A stretch of 59,941 nt of DNA from assembly GCF_007785815.1 (NCBI RefSeq), contig NZ_VNIM01000015.1, positions 1 through 59,941 of the forward strand, given 5' to 3'. The notes under the pieces are model-generated. The model did no database searches. It had not been told where the DNA came from and saw only the letters and a list, made by a program, of their open reading frames with translations. The stretch comes from Alterirhizorhabdus solaris (GTDB lineage Bacteria; Pseudomonadota; Alphaproteobacteria; Sphingomonadales; Sphingomonadaceae). A program made the position numbers and the translations under genes. Shown one piece after another: positions 28,934-38,723 of the stretch (position 1 is its first letter; each line of letters opens with the position of its first letter).

Positions 28934-30049
28934 TCACCGTGCGGGCGCGAAGGAGAACAGCTGGGTCCGGATCGACGGCGGCGCGCCGGGGGTGAACCAG
29001 CTCGTGTCCTGAATGTGGCTTGCGGTGACATACAACCGCCCGTCCGGCCCTTCTGAAAAGGTGTCGGGCCAGCGCAGCCGTCGGTCGGTCAGCACCGTTT
29101 CTACCCGCGTGCCGTTGAGCCGCTTGATCGAATAGTCGGTCGGCGAAGTCAGGTAGAGCGTCCCCGCCTTGCTCATCCACAGGCCATCAGCGACGTGGGT
29201 CTGGGCGACCACCTTGAGTGCGCGGGCGCGATCTGCCTCGCCGACGTTCTTGCGCAGCTGCGCGGTCGGTATTGCATACAAGGTCCTGCCGGTCAGTGCT
29301 TGATAATAGAGCGTCTGCCCATCACCGGAAATCGCGATGCCGTCAGCGGCGAAAGCGGGCTGGCGACCATCGGGGCGGCGCAACGACTTGCCGTCGAGCG
29401 TGACGGTCACCGTCTTGTCGACCTGGGTCGACGGGTGTCCGTCGAGCGCCCGCCAGCTCTCGCCGCTGTCGAGGTCGACGACGATGATCGCGCCCCGGGT
29501 GCCGCTGTCGGTAATGTAGCCGAGGCGGCCGTCAGGTGAAAAGCGGATGTCATTGAGGTAGGTGCCCTGCAACGCGACATCCCCCGGCACCGCGATCGTT
29601 TTGGTCACTCGGTTGGTGGCGAGATTGATCTTGACCAGCTTCGGGGCGCCGGGGAGGATCTTCTCGTTACCCGGCGCGCCGGGATCCAGCACCCATAGAT
29701 TGCCCTGATGATCGGGGACGATCGACTGCACGCAGACGAAATGCTGCTCGACAGGCAGGTCGTTGGCGCGGGCATTGCGCCAGCTGTTCCATCGCGCATC
29801 GGGATAGGGACGGAGCGAGCCGTCCTTCATGACCTCGGCGACCGAGATTGGCGCATCGTCGGTCCAACGGGGAAAGTTGACGAAACGGCGTCCGTCGGCA
29901 GTGACAGCGACGCCAGTAACCTGGTGGTCGAACTGGGCCTCCTGCGTCAACGCGCCACCACGCGATCCTTGCGCGAATGCGACGCCACCCATTACCAGTG
30001 TGGCGGCGACCGCTGCGACGGCGATGCCCAAACCGATCTTCCTTGCCAT
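28934..30049 (-). CDS. Exported yellow/SMP-30-like beta-propeller protein
   Basis: A 371-residue product if translated from the internal ATG 30049, which has AGGAAGGA seven bases before it. The first 35 residues form a Sec signal peptide (MARKIGLGIAVAAVAATLVM, then GGVAFAQ). The rest has propeller-repeat features: VAVTADGRRFVNFPRW, QGNLWVLDPGAPG, FSPDGRLGYITDSG, DGIAISGDGQTLYYQALTG, GPDGRLYVTASHIQD. These resemble major royal jelly/yellow-type propellers in bacteria, which may be lactonases or binding proteins. The same frame is continuous with the alpha/beta hydrolase upstream, so a fused form may also be made. Confidence 0.82.
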   Translation of the reverse strand: MARKIGLGIAVAAVAATLVMGGVAFAQGSRGGALTQEAQFDHQVTGVAVTADGRRFVNFPRWTDDAPISVAEVMKDGSLRPYPDARWNSWRNARANDLPVEQHFVCVQSIVPDHQGNLWVLDPGAPGNEKILPGAPKLVKINLATNRVTKTIAVPGDVALQGTYLNDIRFSPDGRLGYITDSGTRGAIIVVDLDSGESWRALDGHPSTQVDKTVTVTLDGKSLRRPDGRQPAFAADGIAISGDGQTLYYQALTGRTLYAIPTAQLRKNVGEADRARALKVVAQTHVADGLWMSKAGTLYLTSPTDYSIKRLNGTRVETVLTDRRLRWPDTFSEGPDGRLYVTASHIQDTSWFTPGAPPSIRTQLFSFAPAR

Positions 30050-30958
30050 TGAAGTTCCTTCCTGTGGTGTCTGGTCAGATGCGGCCGGGTCGCCGCCGAA
30101 ATGGGTAACGAGTAACTTCGCGACGTCGTCGGGCGCTTCGCGCTGGGGGAAGTGGCCCACGCCAGACAGCAGGACGTACTTGAACGGGCCTTCGAATTTG
30201 GCCGGTACCTGTTCCGAGGCGGCGGGTGGATTCACTCCATCGACCTCGCCTTGAATGTAGATCGCGGACAGCGCGAGCGTCTTCGTGGCCTTGACCTTGT
30301 CTTCGAGCCAGGCGCTACGTGGATCGGGCGCGGCTTCGTCCCAGCGGGATCGATAGCTGTGAAGTGTCACGTCGACCCAGTCGGGATTGTCCCACGCCAT
30401 CGCGACGCGTTCGAACGTCGCTTCGTCGTACCAGCCGGGCGGGCTCCAGTTGTCCCAATGCGTGCGCGCAAAGCCGCGGCGGTCATCGCGGATTGCCTGC
30501 GCGCCACGACCAGTCGCCATGAACCAGTGATACCACTGGCGTTGTGCATGCCAGAAAGGCGGCGTCTTCATGCCACCGAGGCGCGGCGGGGTGGACAGCA
30601 TCGCGATCCGTTCGACCCGGTCAGGCCAGCCGACCGCGAGTGCCTCGGCGATGTTCGATCCCCAGTCGTGACCCGCGACCATGAATCGCTCGATGCCGAG
30701 CGCGTCCATGAGCGCAATCTGGTCGAGCGCGTGGATCGCGCTGTTGCCCGTCCGGGGCATGTCGTCATGGCGGAACCGCGTCCTGCCGAACCCGCGTAGC
30801 GTGGGAACGATCGTCCGCAGACCGGCTGCGCGAAGTTGCGCTGCGACACCGTCCCATGTCGACGCGTCGTCGGGCCAGCCGTGGAGCAGAAGGACGACTG
30901 GACCGTCGCCTTCGTCCCGGTAATCTATCGCGAGGTCATTGGTGTCGAGACGCGCCAT
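28934..30958 (-). CDS. Alpha/beta hydrolase reading in frame into the propeller gene
   Basis: Residues 1-300 are an epoxide-hydrolase/haloalkane-dehalogenase-like alpha/beta hydrolase: LLLHGWPDDASTWDG (oxyanion region), VAGHDWGSNIAEAL with nucleophile Asp, and catalytic His in SGVGHFPQREAP. There is no stop codon after the hydrolase; the frame runs through a short linker (AASDQTPQEGTS) into the signal peptide of the propeller protein. A cytosolic enzyme joined to a buried signal peptide makes little sense as one protein. Loss of a stop codon, with the downstream part still started internally, is likely. Confidence 0.7.
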   Translation of the reverse strand: MARLDTNDLAIDYRDEGDGPVVLLLHGWPDDASTWDGVAAQLRAAGLRTIVPTLRGFGRTRFRHDDMPRTGNSAIHALDQIALMDALGIERFMVAGHDWGSNIAEALAVGWPDRVERIAMLSTPPRLGGMKTPPFWHAQRQWYHWFMATGRGAQAIRDDRRGFARTHWDNWSPPGWYDEATFERVAMAWDNPDWVDVTLHSYRSRWDEAAPDPRSAWLEDKVKATKTLALSAIYIQGEVDGVNPPAASEQVPAKFEGPFKYVLLSGVGHFPQREAPDDVAKLLVTHFGGDPAASDQTPQEGTSMARKIGLGIAVAAVAATLVMGGVAFAQGSRGGALTQEAQFDHQVTGVAVTADGRRFVNFPRWTDDAPISVAEVMKDGSLRPYPDARWNSWRNARANDLPVEQHFVCVQSIVPDHQGNLWVLDPGAPGNEKILPGAPKLVKINLATNRVTKTIAVPGDVALQGTYLNDIRFSPDGRLGYITDSGTRGAIIVVDLDSGESWRALDGHPSTQVDKTVTVTLDGKSLRRPDGRQPAFAADGIAISGDGQTLYYQALTGRTLYAIPTAQLRKNVGEADRARALKVVAQTHVADGLWMSKAGTLYLTSPTDYSIKRLNGTRVETVLTDRRLRWPDTFSEGPDGRLYVTASHIQDTSWFTPGAPPSIRTQLFSFAPAR

Positions 30959-31482
30959 GGTCGAATAACGGCGCACACGCGGGGTGGTTCATCGTCGCTG
31001 GTCAAGTTTTCTGGCTAAACATACACTTAGCCAACGTTGAAAAACGCTCGACCGATGCGATCGGGGGCCATCGGCCACGGTGCGGGCTGGCGGTTGCGGC
31101 CGCCTCTATGTCAGAATGGCGACTGTGTGGATCGGCATGCAACGCGGGCCCCTCCCCGATCCACTTAAACGCTGAAAAAACAGAGCGAAAGTCATCTGGG
31201 CGTGGGGCTCCCATGCGCTGATTTCTAACGCTAATTCTACACGTTTCCGTTCTGTTACAGGAAGTTAGTCGGTACTTGGAGGGCCCCGCCGTTGAACGCC
31301 CGTTAACACGTCGACCATTGCTGCGATGCTTGAAGCAAGCTCGTCGAGCAAACTTGGTGCATCATGTCACTCGGTCTATGCAATTGAACCCACGGGTTCT
31401 GACCAGTAAATCGGGTCTAGTCGTGCATCGCGTCGGCGACCGAAACGACCCCATGGCTGTGGCGGTACGGCCGCAAAGATCT
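30959..31482. other. Intergenic region without a recognisable gene
   Basis: This 524-bp stretch lies between the hydrolase start (minus) and the TetR stop (minus). The short frames present (31002-31214 minus, 31276-31575 plus) show no domain or natural composition. It presumably holds the hydrolase promoter. No RNA gene or repeat is evident. Confidence 0.5.
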
Positions 31483-32061
31483 TCAATTTTCGTCGGCAAT
31501 AGCTTGCGTCACACGCTCGAGCCACTGGCGCGTAGACGCAATGCGATCATCGTTCAGCGGTTCGACCGGCAGTAGATACCGGGCGGTGATAAAGCCTGTC
31601 CATATTGTGTTCAGGCGCGCGGCTCGGGCGAGGGCGTCATTACCTCCTAGCCATTCGGACATTGGAATTATCACATTGTGATGAAGTAAGTCGATGCACA
31701 GCTTGCGCGCAGATGCATCGGACATTGCCAGCGCCATGATCGCAACCGGATTGGGCACTGCACCCGCTGCGAGTAGTATCGAGACGGCGCGTTTACCGAA
31801 CTGCGTACGATCTCCTGCCGTTATAGCGTCTACCTTTAGCAGATCTTCCAGTGTGGCGCGCAGCAAGCCCTCCTTGGAACCAAAATACCGCTGTATGAGA
31901 GCGGAGTTGACGCTTGCCGCCGCCGCGACGTCCCGGATGCCGGTCGTGGGGTATCCCTGCTCTGCAAACAGTTTTTGCCCTGCGCGGAGGATGCTCTCTC
32001 TTGTGCGTGCGGCGTCGCGGTATCGCGCCACCGGCGTTTCGGCGTCTTTGCTCATGGGCAT
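31483..32061 (-). CDS. TetR-family regulator
   Basis: A 192-residue regulator. The N-terminal helix-turn-helix is clear: [46 protein letters not shown]. The ligand domain is unassigned. ATG 32061 or 32055 could be used. It diverges from the monooxygenase gene at 32126 with only 64 bp between them, so it very probably represses that gene and itself through the TTAGC/GCTAA palindrome in the gap, with release by a pathway compound. Confidence 0.9.
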   Translation of the reverse strand: MPMSKDAETPVARYRDAARTRESILRAGQKLFAEQGYPTTGIRDVAAAASVNSALIQRYFGSKEGLLRATLEDLLKVDAITAGDRTQFGKRAVSILLAAGAVPNPVAIMALAMSDASARKLCIDLLHHNVIIPMSEWLGGNDALARAARLNTIWTGFITARYLLPVEPLNDDRIASTRQWLERVTQAIADEN

Positions 32062-32075
32062 TGCACGTAGGAGAT

Positions 32076-32087
32076 TTAGCGTGCTAA
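32076..32087. promoter_or_regulatory. Candidate TetR operator
   Basis: TTAGC and GCTAA (32076-32080 and 32083-32087) form an inverted repeat with a 2-bp centre in the 64-bp gap between the divergent TetR gene and the monooxygenase gene. The location fits a shared operator; the arms are short. Confidence 0.4.
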
Positions 32088-32125
32088 TGCCAATATGTAA
32101 TCAGTTGAATACAAAGGAGCGGATA

Positions 32126-34723
32126 ATGAGCGCGGTGCATGTTTCCGTTGAAGCTCTTCAGGCACGATATAATGCGGAGCGCGACAAGCGGCTGCGCGCG
32201 GATACGGTTTCACAATATCGGGATCTTGGAGAGGTTTTCGCAGACATCGATCGCGATCCTTATACGCCCCGATCAGAGCGCGACCCGATCAAACAGCAGG
32301 TAGAGGTTGCGGTCATCGGCGCCGGGCTTGGCGGTCTCAGCGCGGCCGCAAGGCTCGTCGAACAAGGCATCACCGATATCCGCATCATCGACAAGGCCGG
32401 AGATTTCGGGGGGACGTGGTACTGGAACCGTTATCCGGGCGCGGCCTGCGACACCGAGTCTTATATTTACCTGCCGTTGCTGGAAGAGACCGGCTACGTT
32501 CCGACCGAGAAATACGCGAAAGCGCCGGAGATATTCGCACACTGCCAGCGTATTGGACGGCATTTCGACCTTTATTCCAAAGCGCTGTTCCAGACCGAGG
32601 TCTCTGATCTCTCGTGGTCGGATGCGACGAGCCGCTGGACGGTGACCACGGATCGGGGCGATACTCTGTCTGCGCGTTTTGTTGTCATCGCCGGCGGTAT
32701 TCTGCATGTCGCGAAACTACCGGGCATTCCCGGTATCGACACGTTCAAGGGGCACGCGTTTCATTCGAGCCGGTGGGACTATACCTACACCGGCGGTAGC
32801 CCCACCACGCCGATGGACAAGCTGGCCGGCAAGCGGGTCGCCCTGGTCGGCACAGGCGCCACGTCGATCCAGATCCTGCCCCGATTGGCCGAGGCTGCCG
32901 GGGATGTCGTCGTCATCCAGCGGACGCCTTCGGGGGTCGGCGTGCGGGCGAACCGTGCGACCGATCCCGAATGGGCGGGAACGTTGCAACCCGGCTGGCA
33001 AAGGGAAAGGATCGAGAATTTCACCCGTGTTGTCTCCAGCAAGCCGGTCGAGCAGGATCTGGTAGCCGACGGCTGGACAGAGATCTTCCTTCGAAACCCC
33101 GCGGCGATGAGCGTGATGGACGAGGAGCAGTTACGCCTAGACGCGATCGGCATGGAGGCCATCCGCGATCGAATCGACACTATCATCGGGGACCAGGCGA
33201 CGGCAGAAGCACTGAAGCCCTGGTATAACCAGTTGTGCAAGCGTCCTTGTTTTCACGACGAGTATCTGGCGGCATACAATCGCCCAAACGTGCACCTTGT
33301 CGACACCGCTGGTCGTGGCGTCGATCGCATTACCGAAACGGGTCTGGTGGTGGACGGCGTCGAATATGAGGTCGACTGTATCATTTATGCATCGGGTTTC
33401 GAGACCTCATCGACACATCTGCGACAGCTGGGTTTCGAGATTCACGGTCGGAATGGCGTCAGCCTGACCCACGCCTGGGCTGAGGGTGCGGCGACGTTGC
33501 ACGGCGTCCACGCTCACGGATTTCCAAACCTCTTCCGATTCAGCATGCTGCAGGGTGGGATCGCAATCAATTTCGCGCACATTCTCGGTGAACTCGCCGA
33601 GCACGCTGCCTGGATCATCCGGCACTGCCACGACGAGGGGATCGTTGAAATCGAGGCGACGGAGCAGGGGCAGAGTGCCTGGTTCCAAACGTTGCTGGCG
33701 AACATGAGTTCGCTTGGCATGTTCTATGCGCAGTGTACGCCGAGCTACATGAATGGCGAAGGCTCGAAGGCAGCCAGTGCTGCAGCAATGCGGTCTATCC
33801 CGTTCTTCGGCGGCACCTTGGAGTATATCGAGATCTTGCGCGCCTGGCGCGCGGCGGGCGCGCTCGACGGGCTTGAAGCCAAGCGGGAAACGTCCGCTGG
33901 CGGATCCGAGGGGGCGGTCACGCGCGGCGGGTCAGCCGACGTCGGCCGGCCCGATGGGATGTCGACGGTATTCGGAAGCCTCGCCGGACGCGTCGTCGTC
34001 GTGACGGGCGCGGCCGGAGGCATCGGTGCCGGAATCGCCAAAGCGATCGCCGAGGCAGGTGGCACGGTCGTCGTGGTCGACATCGATGATGCGGGTGCCG
34101 CGCGACACGCTGCCTCGCTGACGGATGCAGGCTATGCGGGCGGCTCGATCCGGATCGATGTCGGCGACGAGGCCTCGATTGTTGAGGGCTGCCGCCGAAT
34201 CGTGGAAGAGTATGGCGCACCTTGGGCATTGATCAACAACGCAGGGGTGCAGGATCGCCAGCTCCTGTTGGAAGCTGAAGCGGGCGAATGGGATCGCGTG
34301 CTTCGTATCAACAGCCGCGGCCCGTTCCTCATGACGCGTGAGATTGCCAAGGCGATGGTGATCAGTCGTATGGGCGGTCGCATCGTCAATATTGCCTCGT
34401 CCGGCGTGAAGGGCCAACTCGTGCGCGGTCATGCGGCGTATGCATCTTCCAAGACGGCGCTACTTGGACTGACCCGGGTCAGCGCGATGGAGCTTGCCGA
34501 GCATGGCATCACCGTCAACACATTGCTCCCGGGCGGAGTCATCACCACCGGTGCGGTTAGTTCCAAGGGCCCGCCATTCGACGGGCCAGCGCTTCGGCCG
34601 CCACCCCTCGGCATGTGCGAGCCGCGCGACATCGCGGCAGCTGCCGTTTTCCTGAGTTCACCGGCGGCGCGATTCATCACGAACCAGACGCTGTCCGTCG
34701 ATGCTGGCTGGGGGATCAGCTAA
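32126..34723 (+). CDS. Baeyer-Villiger monooxygenase fused to a short-chain dehydrogenase
   Basis: An 865-residue fusion; ATG 32126 has AAGGAG six bases before it, and the open frame further upstream is only the antisense of the TetR gene. Residues 1-590 are a type I BVMO: GAGLGG (65-70), [15 protein letters not shown] (95-109), fingerprint [12 protein letters not shown] (207-218), second Rossmann GTGATS, and QRTP suggesting NADPH. After a glycine-rich linker, residues 612-865 are a complete [11 protein letters not shown] (627-634), INNAG, Tyr772-x-x-x-Lys776, and VVVVDIDD suggesting NAD(H). The likely job is to oxidise an alcohol to a ketone and then insert oxygen to give an ester or lactone. 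Confidence 0.93.
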   Translation: MSAVHVSVEALQARYNAERDKRLRADTVSQYRDLGEVFADIDRDPYTPRSERDPIKQQVEVAVIGAGLGGLSAAARLVEQGITDIRIIDKAGDFGGTWYWNRYPGAACDTESYIYLPLLEETGYVPTEKYAKAPEIFAHCQRIGRHFDLYSKALFQTEVSDLSWSDATSRWTVTTDRGDTLSARFVVIAGGILHVAKLPGIPGIDTFKGHAFHSSRWDYTYTGGSPTTPMDKLAGKRVALVGTGATSIQILPRLAEAAGDVVVIQRTPSGVGVRANRATDPEWAGTLQPGWQRERIENFTRVVSSKPVEQDLVADGWTEIFLRNPAAMSVMDEEQLRLDAIGMEAIRDRIDTIIGDQATAEALKPWYNQLCKRPCFHDEYLAAYNRPNVHLVDTAGRGVDRITETGLVVDGVEYEVDCIIYASGFETSSTHLRQLGFEIHGRNGVSLTHAWAEGAATLHGVHAHGFPNLFRFSMLQGGIAINFAHILGELAEHAAWIIRHCHDEGIVEIEATEQGQSAWFQTLLANMSSLGMFYAQCTPSYMNGEGSKAASAAAMRSIPFFGGTLEYIEILRAWRAAGALDGLEAKRETSAGGSEGAVTRGGSADVGRPDGMSTVFGSLAGRVVVVTGAAGGIGAGIAKAIAEAGGTVVVVDIDDAGAARHAASLTDAGYAGGSIRIDVGDEASIVEGCRRIVEEYGAPWALINNAGVQDRQLLLEAEAGEWDRVLRINSRGPFLMTREIAKAMVISRMGGRIVNIASSGVKGQLVRGHAAYASSKTALLGLTRVSAMELAEHGITVNTLLPGGVITTGAVSSKGPPFDGPALRPPPLGMCEPRDIAAAAVFLSSPAARFITNQTLSVDAGWGIS

Positions 34724-34795
34724 AGCATTCGTGTGATCCACGCAGTCCTGCCGGGTCGCGCCAATCGTCCGAAATCCAAGGCCAGAAAGGTTTGA

Positions 34796-35230
34796 ATGAT
34801 GCCGCATTCCCGACTTGAAGACCTGCCGAACGGCAATCTGCGCTGGCCCGCCATTGGCGATTCCGGGTTCCGGAGCGTACAGTGGGGCGACATGGAGGTG
34901 GGTTACACCACCGTTCACGAGCCGCTGGATTGCACGCAGCAATATAAGTGGGGCGGCCTGCCGGGCGGTGTCTGCCCATGCCCGCATTACGGCTATATCT
35001 TCGAAGGGCGCATGCGCGCGCAATATCCGGGCTCCGACTGGCCTGAGGAGGTAATCGAGGGCGGGGAAGCCTTCTTCATACCATCGGGCCATGTGCTGAT
35101 CTACGACGAGCCGACGAAGGTGCTGGAACTGAATCCGGCGCATGCGCTGCAGATGTGCATGGATGCGATCGCGCTTGCGATCGAACGGATGCCGGCGGCG
35201 CTCAGCCCGGAGGAACCGAAACCGGAATAG
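34796..35230 (+). CDS. Small cupin-like protein
   Basis: A 144-residue protein of probable RmlC-like cupin fold: VQWGDMEVGYTTVHEPLD, CPHYGYIFEGRMRAQY and VIEGGEAFFIPSGHVLIYDE follow the cupin strand order. AGAAAGG precedes two adjacent ATGs (34796 and 34799). It lies 72 bp behind the BVMO-SDR gene on the same strand and is probably co-transcribed. The classic cupin metal ligands are only partly present (His of PHYGY, Glu of IFEG), so the role may be binding or isomerisation. Confidence 0.78.
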   Translation: MMPHSRLEDLPNGNLRWPAIGDSGFRSVQWGDMEVGYTTVHEPLDCTQQYKWGGLPGGVCPCPHYGYIFEGRMRAQYPGSDWPEEVIEGGEAFFIPSGHVLIYDEPTKVLELNPAHALQMCMDAIALAIERMPAALSPEEPKPE

Positions 35231-35360
35231 GGCAGACGTTCGTCGGACCCACCCAAGCGCTTTTTGTGTCGTGACGGATATCTACCGCGACGTTGAAAAG
35301 GCCAAGCGGCCGTTTCCGTCGCGGCCCCAGCGGCGCCGTTAATAGCTACATGCGCGGTTG

Positions 35361-35788
35361 CGCTCGGCGATCCCGCACGGTCACTGGAAGACGACTACCT
35401 CGTCGGCGCGCTCAGGCTGAGCGCATGACCGCGCCGATGGTGCTCGACGGGCCGATGACCGGCAAGTGGTTCCTCGCCTACACTGAGCAGTTTCTCGTAC
35501 ATACGCTGCGCCGAGGCGACGTCGTGATCCTCGACAACCTGCCCGCCCACAAGGGCGCCGCGGCACGCGAGACCATCGAGGCGGCTGGCGCGCAGCTTCT
35601 GTTCCTGCCGCCCTACAGTCCCTACTTCAACCCAATCGAGATCGCCTTCGCCAAGCTCAAGACGCTGCTGCGCAAAGCCGCCGCCCGCACCGTCGATCAG
35701 CTGGCGCGTCATGGGTGACAGCATCGACGCCTTCACGTCAACCGAATGCGCAAACTACTTCGCCGCCGCCGGTTATGATGCATACTGA
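35361..35788 (+). mobile_element. Eroded IS630-family transposase remnant
   Basis: The C-terminal half of an IS630-type DDE transposase can be read across several frames. An IPHGHWKTTT piece comes from one frame near 35365-35395. MTAPMVLDGPMTGKWFLAYT to TVDQLARHG comes from a second (35425-35718). MGDSIDAFTSTECANYF to the final AAAGYDAY comes from a third, ending at 35788. Catalytic Asp of VILDNLPAHKG and Glu of PPYSPYFNPIE are visible. The N-terminal half and terminal inverted repeats are missing, so the element is dead. It separates the BVMO-cupin unit from the minus-strand esterase group. Confidence 0.85.
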
Positions 35789-35798
35789 TCAAAATGCT

Positions 35799-36770
35799 CT
35801 AGATATCGCCCAGCGCCGCGGCAATGAACCGGTTTATCTCTTTGTCGATCTCGGCGCCCTCCGGGCTTCCTGGGAAGCCGGTGTGCGGGCCGGCCTCGGT
35901 CAGGTGCAGTTCGGCGGCGACATTCGCCGCCCGCAGCTTGCGATGCATGCGAACGGTATTGGAGAGATAAAGATCGCGCGTTCCAGTCGTCAGAATCGTC
36001 GGGGGAAACCCCGTCACGTCGCCGAACAACGGCGAAAGATAGGGATGCGTCAGATCCGCGCCGTTGGCATATAGAAGATTGACCGGCATCAGGCTGCGCA
36101 AGCCGGGATCCACACCGTCGTTCGTGTGAAAGCTGTCACCGGATTCTGTCAGGTCGATCTCGGGTGTACCCAGGATGAGGCCGGCTGGCAGGGGCAGGCC
36201 TTCGTCGCGCGCACGCAGCATCAGGGCGGCGGCGAGATTGCCACCGGCCGACCCACCACTGACGATGATCTCCGACGGCCCATGGTCCTCGAGCAAGGCT
36301 CGGTATGCAGCGATGCAATCGTCCAGCGCCGCAGGATAAGGATGTTCCGGAGGCATCCGGTAATCGACTGACCATACCCGGCGTCCCGTCCGCGCCGCAG
36401 TGCCCATGCCCATGATCCTGCAAAGCTCCCCGCCGCACAGGATCAGCGCGCCCCCATGGATATCGAGGATGATTCCTTTTCTGTCGGCTGCCGCGCCCGC
36501 CGGCACGATATCGAAGACCCGAGCGCTTCCGGCGTCGAGTTCCTGCACCGTCGCGTCGAGTTGCGCACTGATCTGATGCATCATCGGCGTGATCGCCGCA
36601 TCGACGGTGTCAGCATAGGCGCGCCAGCCGGCCGTATCGTCGACCGTGGGATAGGGAAGGGAGAAAGGCTGCGGCTGCAGGTATTTGCGAGCGACGTCGC
36701 TCAAATAGGCGGGTATCGGTATCTCCCGGGCAGGAATGTGGGTTCCGGCGCCAATATTATTGTTGCTCAC
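35799..36770 (-). CDS. HSL-family alpha/beta hydrolase (esterase/lactonase)
   Basis: A 323-residue hydrolase; GTG 36770 is chosen because AAGGAGG lies six bases upstream. Motifs of the hormone-sensitive-lipase family are present: HGGAL oxyanion site near 107, nucleophile elbow SGGSAGGN, acid Asp in TRDLYLS and catalytic His in AGPHTGFPG. There is no signal peptide. It hydrolyses carboxyl esters or lactones, so it could open the product of the nearby Baeyer-Villiger enzyme. It is last in a minus-strand run with an SDR and an SGNH hydrolase. Confidence 0.92.
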   Translation of the reverse strand: MSNNNIGAGTHIPAREIPIPAYLSDVARKYLQPQPFSLPYPTVDDTAGWRAYADTVDAAITPMMHQISAQLDATVQELDAGSARVFDIVPAGAAADRKGIILDIHGGALILCGGELCRIMGMGTAARTGRRVWSVDYRMPPEHPYPAALDDCIAAYRALLEDHGPSEIIVSGGSAGGNLAAALMLRARDEGLPLPAGLILGTPEIDLTESGDSFHTNDGVDPGLRSLMPVNLLYANGADLTHPYLSPLFGDVTGFPPTILTTGTRDLYLSNTVRMHRKLRAANVAAELHLTEAGPHTGFPGSPEGAEIDKEINRFIAAALGDI

Positions 36771-36851
36771 TATTTGCCTCCTTGGTCGTCCGGTCAAACG
36801 CGCGATAGCGTGGCAGCTTTCGGCGAGACGCAGCCGCCCCGCTCGCAGCCA

Positions 36852-37673
36852 TCAGATTTTCATCGGTCCGCCCGCCGCATCGATGCCGGCGACGGTTCCT
36901 CCGTCCACGAGGATATCCGTGCCGCTGATGTAGCTGGCTGCCGGGGACGCCAGAAAGGCAACTACCGAGGCGATCTCGTCCGCGTGGCCTGATCGGCCGA
37001 GCGGCGTCACGTCGATCATCTTCTGCATCTCGGGCCCGGCCTTATACTCAAGGCGCCCCATCTCCGTATCGATGATCCCCGGCGACAGGGATACGATCCG
37101 CGCGCCGACGCTGCCGTATGCGGGAGACATTGCCTGAGCATAGAGCTGCACTGCCCGCTTCGAGATCGGGTAGGCGGTGCGCGGGCTCCGTAGCATCAGG
37201 CGAACGAGCACCGACTCCTTGCCCCGCAGCAGTTTCCTGATCGCCCGGTCGAACATAGGGCGCGCGATGATCTGGCCAGAGTTGGAGGCGATCAATATCG
37301 CGACTCCTTCCTTGGCCATGCTCGGAAGGAGATATTCTACGAGGCGCTTCGTCGCCAGGAAGTTGATCTCGAGGACGCGCCGGCCGTCTGCCATTGACGG
37401 CGAGACGCCGGCCGCATGGACCAGGGCATCGATCCGGCGCTCTTTCGCGGCCGTCGCGATGCGTGCGGGAAAGTCGGTCGCCGAGATGTCACCGGCCACT
37501 AATTTGACGGGTGCGCTCGCGTCGATTTCCGCCGCCAGGCGATCGAGCGATTCCTGACGAAGGTCGCACAGGATCAGCGACCTACCTTCCCGCGCGAAGG
37601 CGAAGGCCGTTGCCCGCCCCATCCCGCCAGCCGCGCCAGTGATCACGGATACCCCGTTTTTCGCCGCATTCAT
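36852..37673 (-). CDS. Short-chain dehydrogenase/reductase
   Basis: A 273-residue SDR; ATG 37673 (MNAAKNGVSV) starts 7 bases after the SGNH hydrolase stop, while the longer frame overlaps that gene. TGAAGGMG forms the nucleotide site, the usual NNAG is HAAG, and the catalytic pair is Tyr-Pro-Ile-Ser-Lys in AYPISKRAV. ILCDLRQ at the end of the second strand suggests NAD(H). It is operon-linked to an SGNH hydrolase and an HSL esterase. Confidence 0.9.
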   Translation of the reverse strand: MNAAKNGVSVITGAAGGMGRATAFAFAREGRSLILCDLRQESLDRLAAEIDASAPVKLVAGDISATDFPARIATAAKERRIDALVHAAGVSPSMADGRRVLEINFLATKRLVEYLLPSMAKEGVAILIASNSGQIIARPMFDRAIRKLLRGKESVLVRLMLRSPRTAYPISKRAVQLYAQAMSPAYGSVGARIVSLSPGIIDTEMGRLEYKAGPEMQKMIDVTPLGRSGHADEIASVVAFLASPAASYISGTDILVDGGTVAGIDAAGGPMKI

Positions 37674-37680
37674 GTTTCGC

Positions 37681-38568
37681 TCACTTCGATAAAAGATTGG
37701 GAGCGTGTGAACGGATCGCCTGCACGACCGCGTCCGCAGTTGCCCGGGTACCAAGGCGAGTGGGATGGAACTGGGCTCCCTGCGCATTGCGCCATCCATT
37801 GACCCACGGCTCTTGCGAGCACGCATGATGGTCCGCGCCAAGCTTCTGCATATCGACGAGAACGGCCCCACTTTGCCTTGCCGCCGCGCGCGTCGCCCCG
37901 GCAAGTTGCTCCCCGACGAATCGCATCATGTCCGCCTCGTCCTGCGTGATGTTCAGCAAGGGGCATCGGCCCGACGCCGGGAGTATCGTTGGATAGGTGA
38001 CAAAGATCAGCAGCGCTTTTGGCGAACGCCTGCTCACCTCTCGCGCCACCGAGACGAGGTCGCGCCGAACTGCGGCGTAATCGCGCTGATCCGCGCGGAG
38101 AGGCCCACCCCAGAAACGCTTCATCAGCCAGCCGGAAACAGAGGCGGTATTGCGCGCCGCGATAAACGAAAGGTCGCCGACATAGCGGATATCGTTGCCG
38201 CCGGTGGTGACCGTCACGAGCTTCGTCTCGGGCTTCAGCGCATTGATCTGAGCCCGCTGAAAATATTGTCCACCACGCAGGATGTGATCCGTCGTGGCAG
38301 CCGAACATGTGACGTCCATGATTGGCAGGTTCAATGACCGGGAAATCTGCTGCGGGTAGCTGCCTATCGTGCGCATGCACGCGATCGGACTGCCGGGCGC
38401 GCGCTGGCCCAGACCGATGCCCGCCGCAAACGAGCTTCCCATCGCGACATAAGCCGGATCACCGCCGGGTTTCCGCTTGCCCTGATAAAGAACCAGCAGG
38501 AACGCCACGACCACCAGTACCGCTGCGGTCCCGACGACGATCAGCGCGCCCATAGCGATTTTCGTCAT
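37681..38568 (-). CDS. Membrane-anchored or exported SGNH/GDSL hydrolase
   Basis: A 295-residue protein with an N-terminal hydrophobic segment (residues 5-28), uncleaved anchor or signal, then an SGNH hydrolase. Ser46 is in AMGSSFAAG (block I), Gly-Gly-Asn-Asp in TTGGNDIRY (block III), and catalytic His in QFHPTRLG near the end. It resembles SEST-like esterases. It probably acts outside the inner membrane on an ester substrate. GGAG precedes the ATG; it is first of three minus-strand genes and lies 155 bp behind the TonB-dependent receptor. Confidence 0.88.
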   Translation of the reverse strand: MTKIAMGALIVVGTAAVLVVVAFLLVLYQGKRKPGGDPAYVAMGSSFAAGIGLGQRAPGSPIACMRTIGSYPQQISRSLNLPIMDVTCSAATTDHILRGGQYFQRAQINALKPETKLVTVTTGGNDIRYVGDLSFIAARNTASVSGWLMKRFWGGPLRADQRDYAAVRRDLVSVAREVSRRSPKALLIFVTYPTILPASGRCPLLNITQDEADMMRFVGEQLAGATRAAARQSGAVLVDMQKLGADHHACSQEPWVNGWRNAQGAQFHPTRLGTRATADAVVQAIRSHAPNLLSK

Positions 38569-38723
38569 TCAGCACTCCGGCCTACTTGATTCAGTAACTG
38601 GTCTGGCGTGGGCGCAAGCCGAATGCCGCTGATCACGACTAAAGCCGGGAAATGCGGTCGAAGAGACGACGGCTCCATTCGCGTTATCGCGAGCACGCCG
38701 TCTCCCACGTCACAAGTCCCGCG

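Noticed and set aside
31694-32125. Upstream extension of the BVMO-SDR frame to over 1000 residues
   Set aside because: It is antisense to the TetR gene, and AAGGAG marks ATG 32126 as the start.
35799-36074. Plus-strand frames opposite the HSL esterase and other long opposite-strand frames across the window
   Set aside because: High GC content creates long shadow frames; they lack domains, ribosome-binding sites and natural composition.
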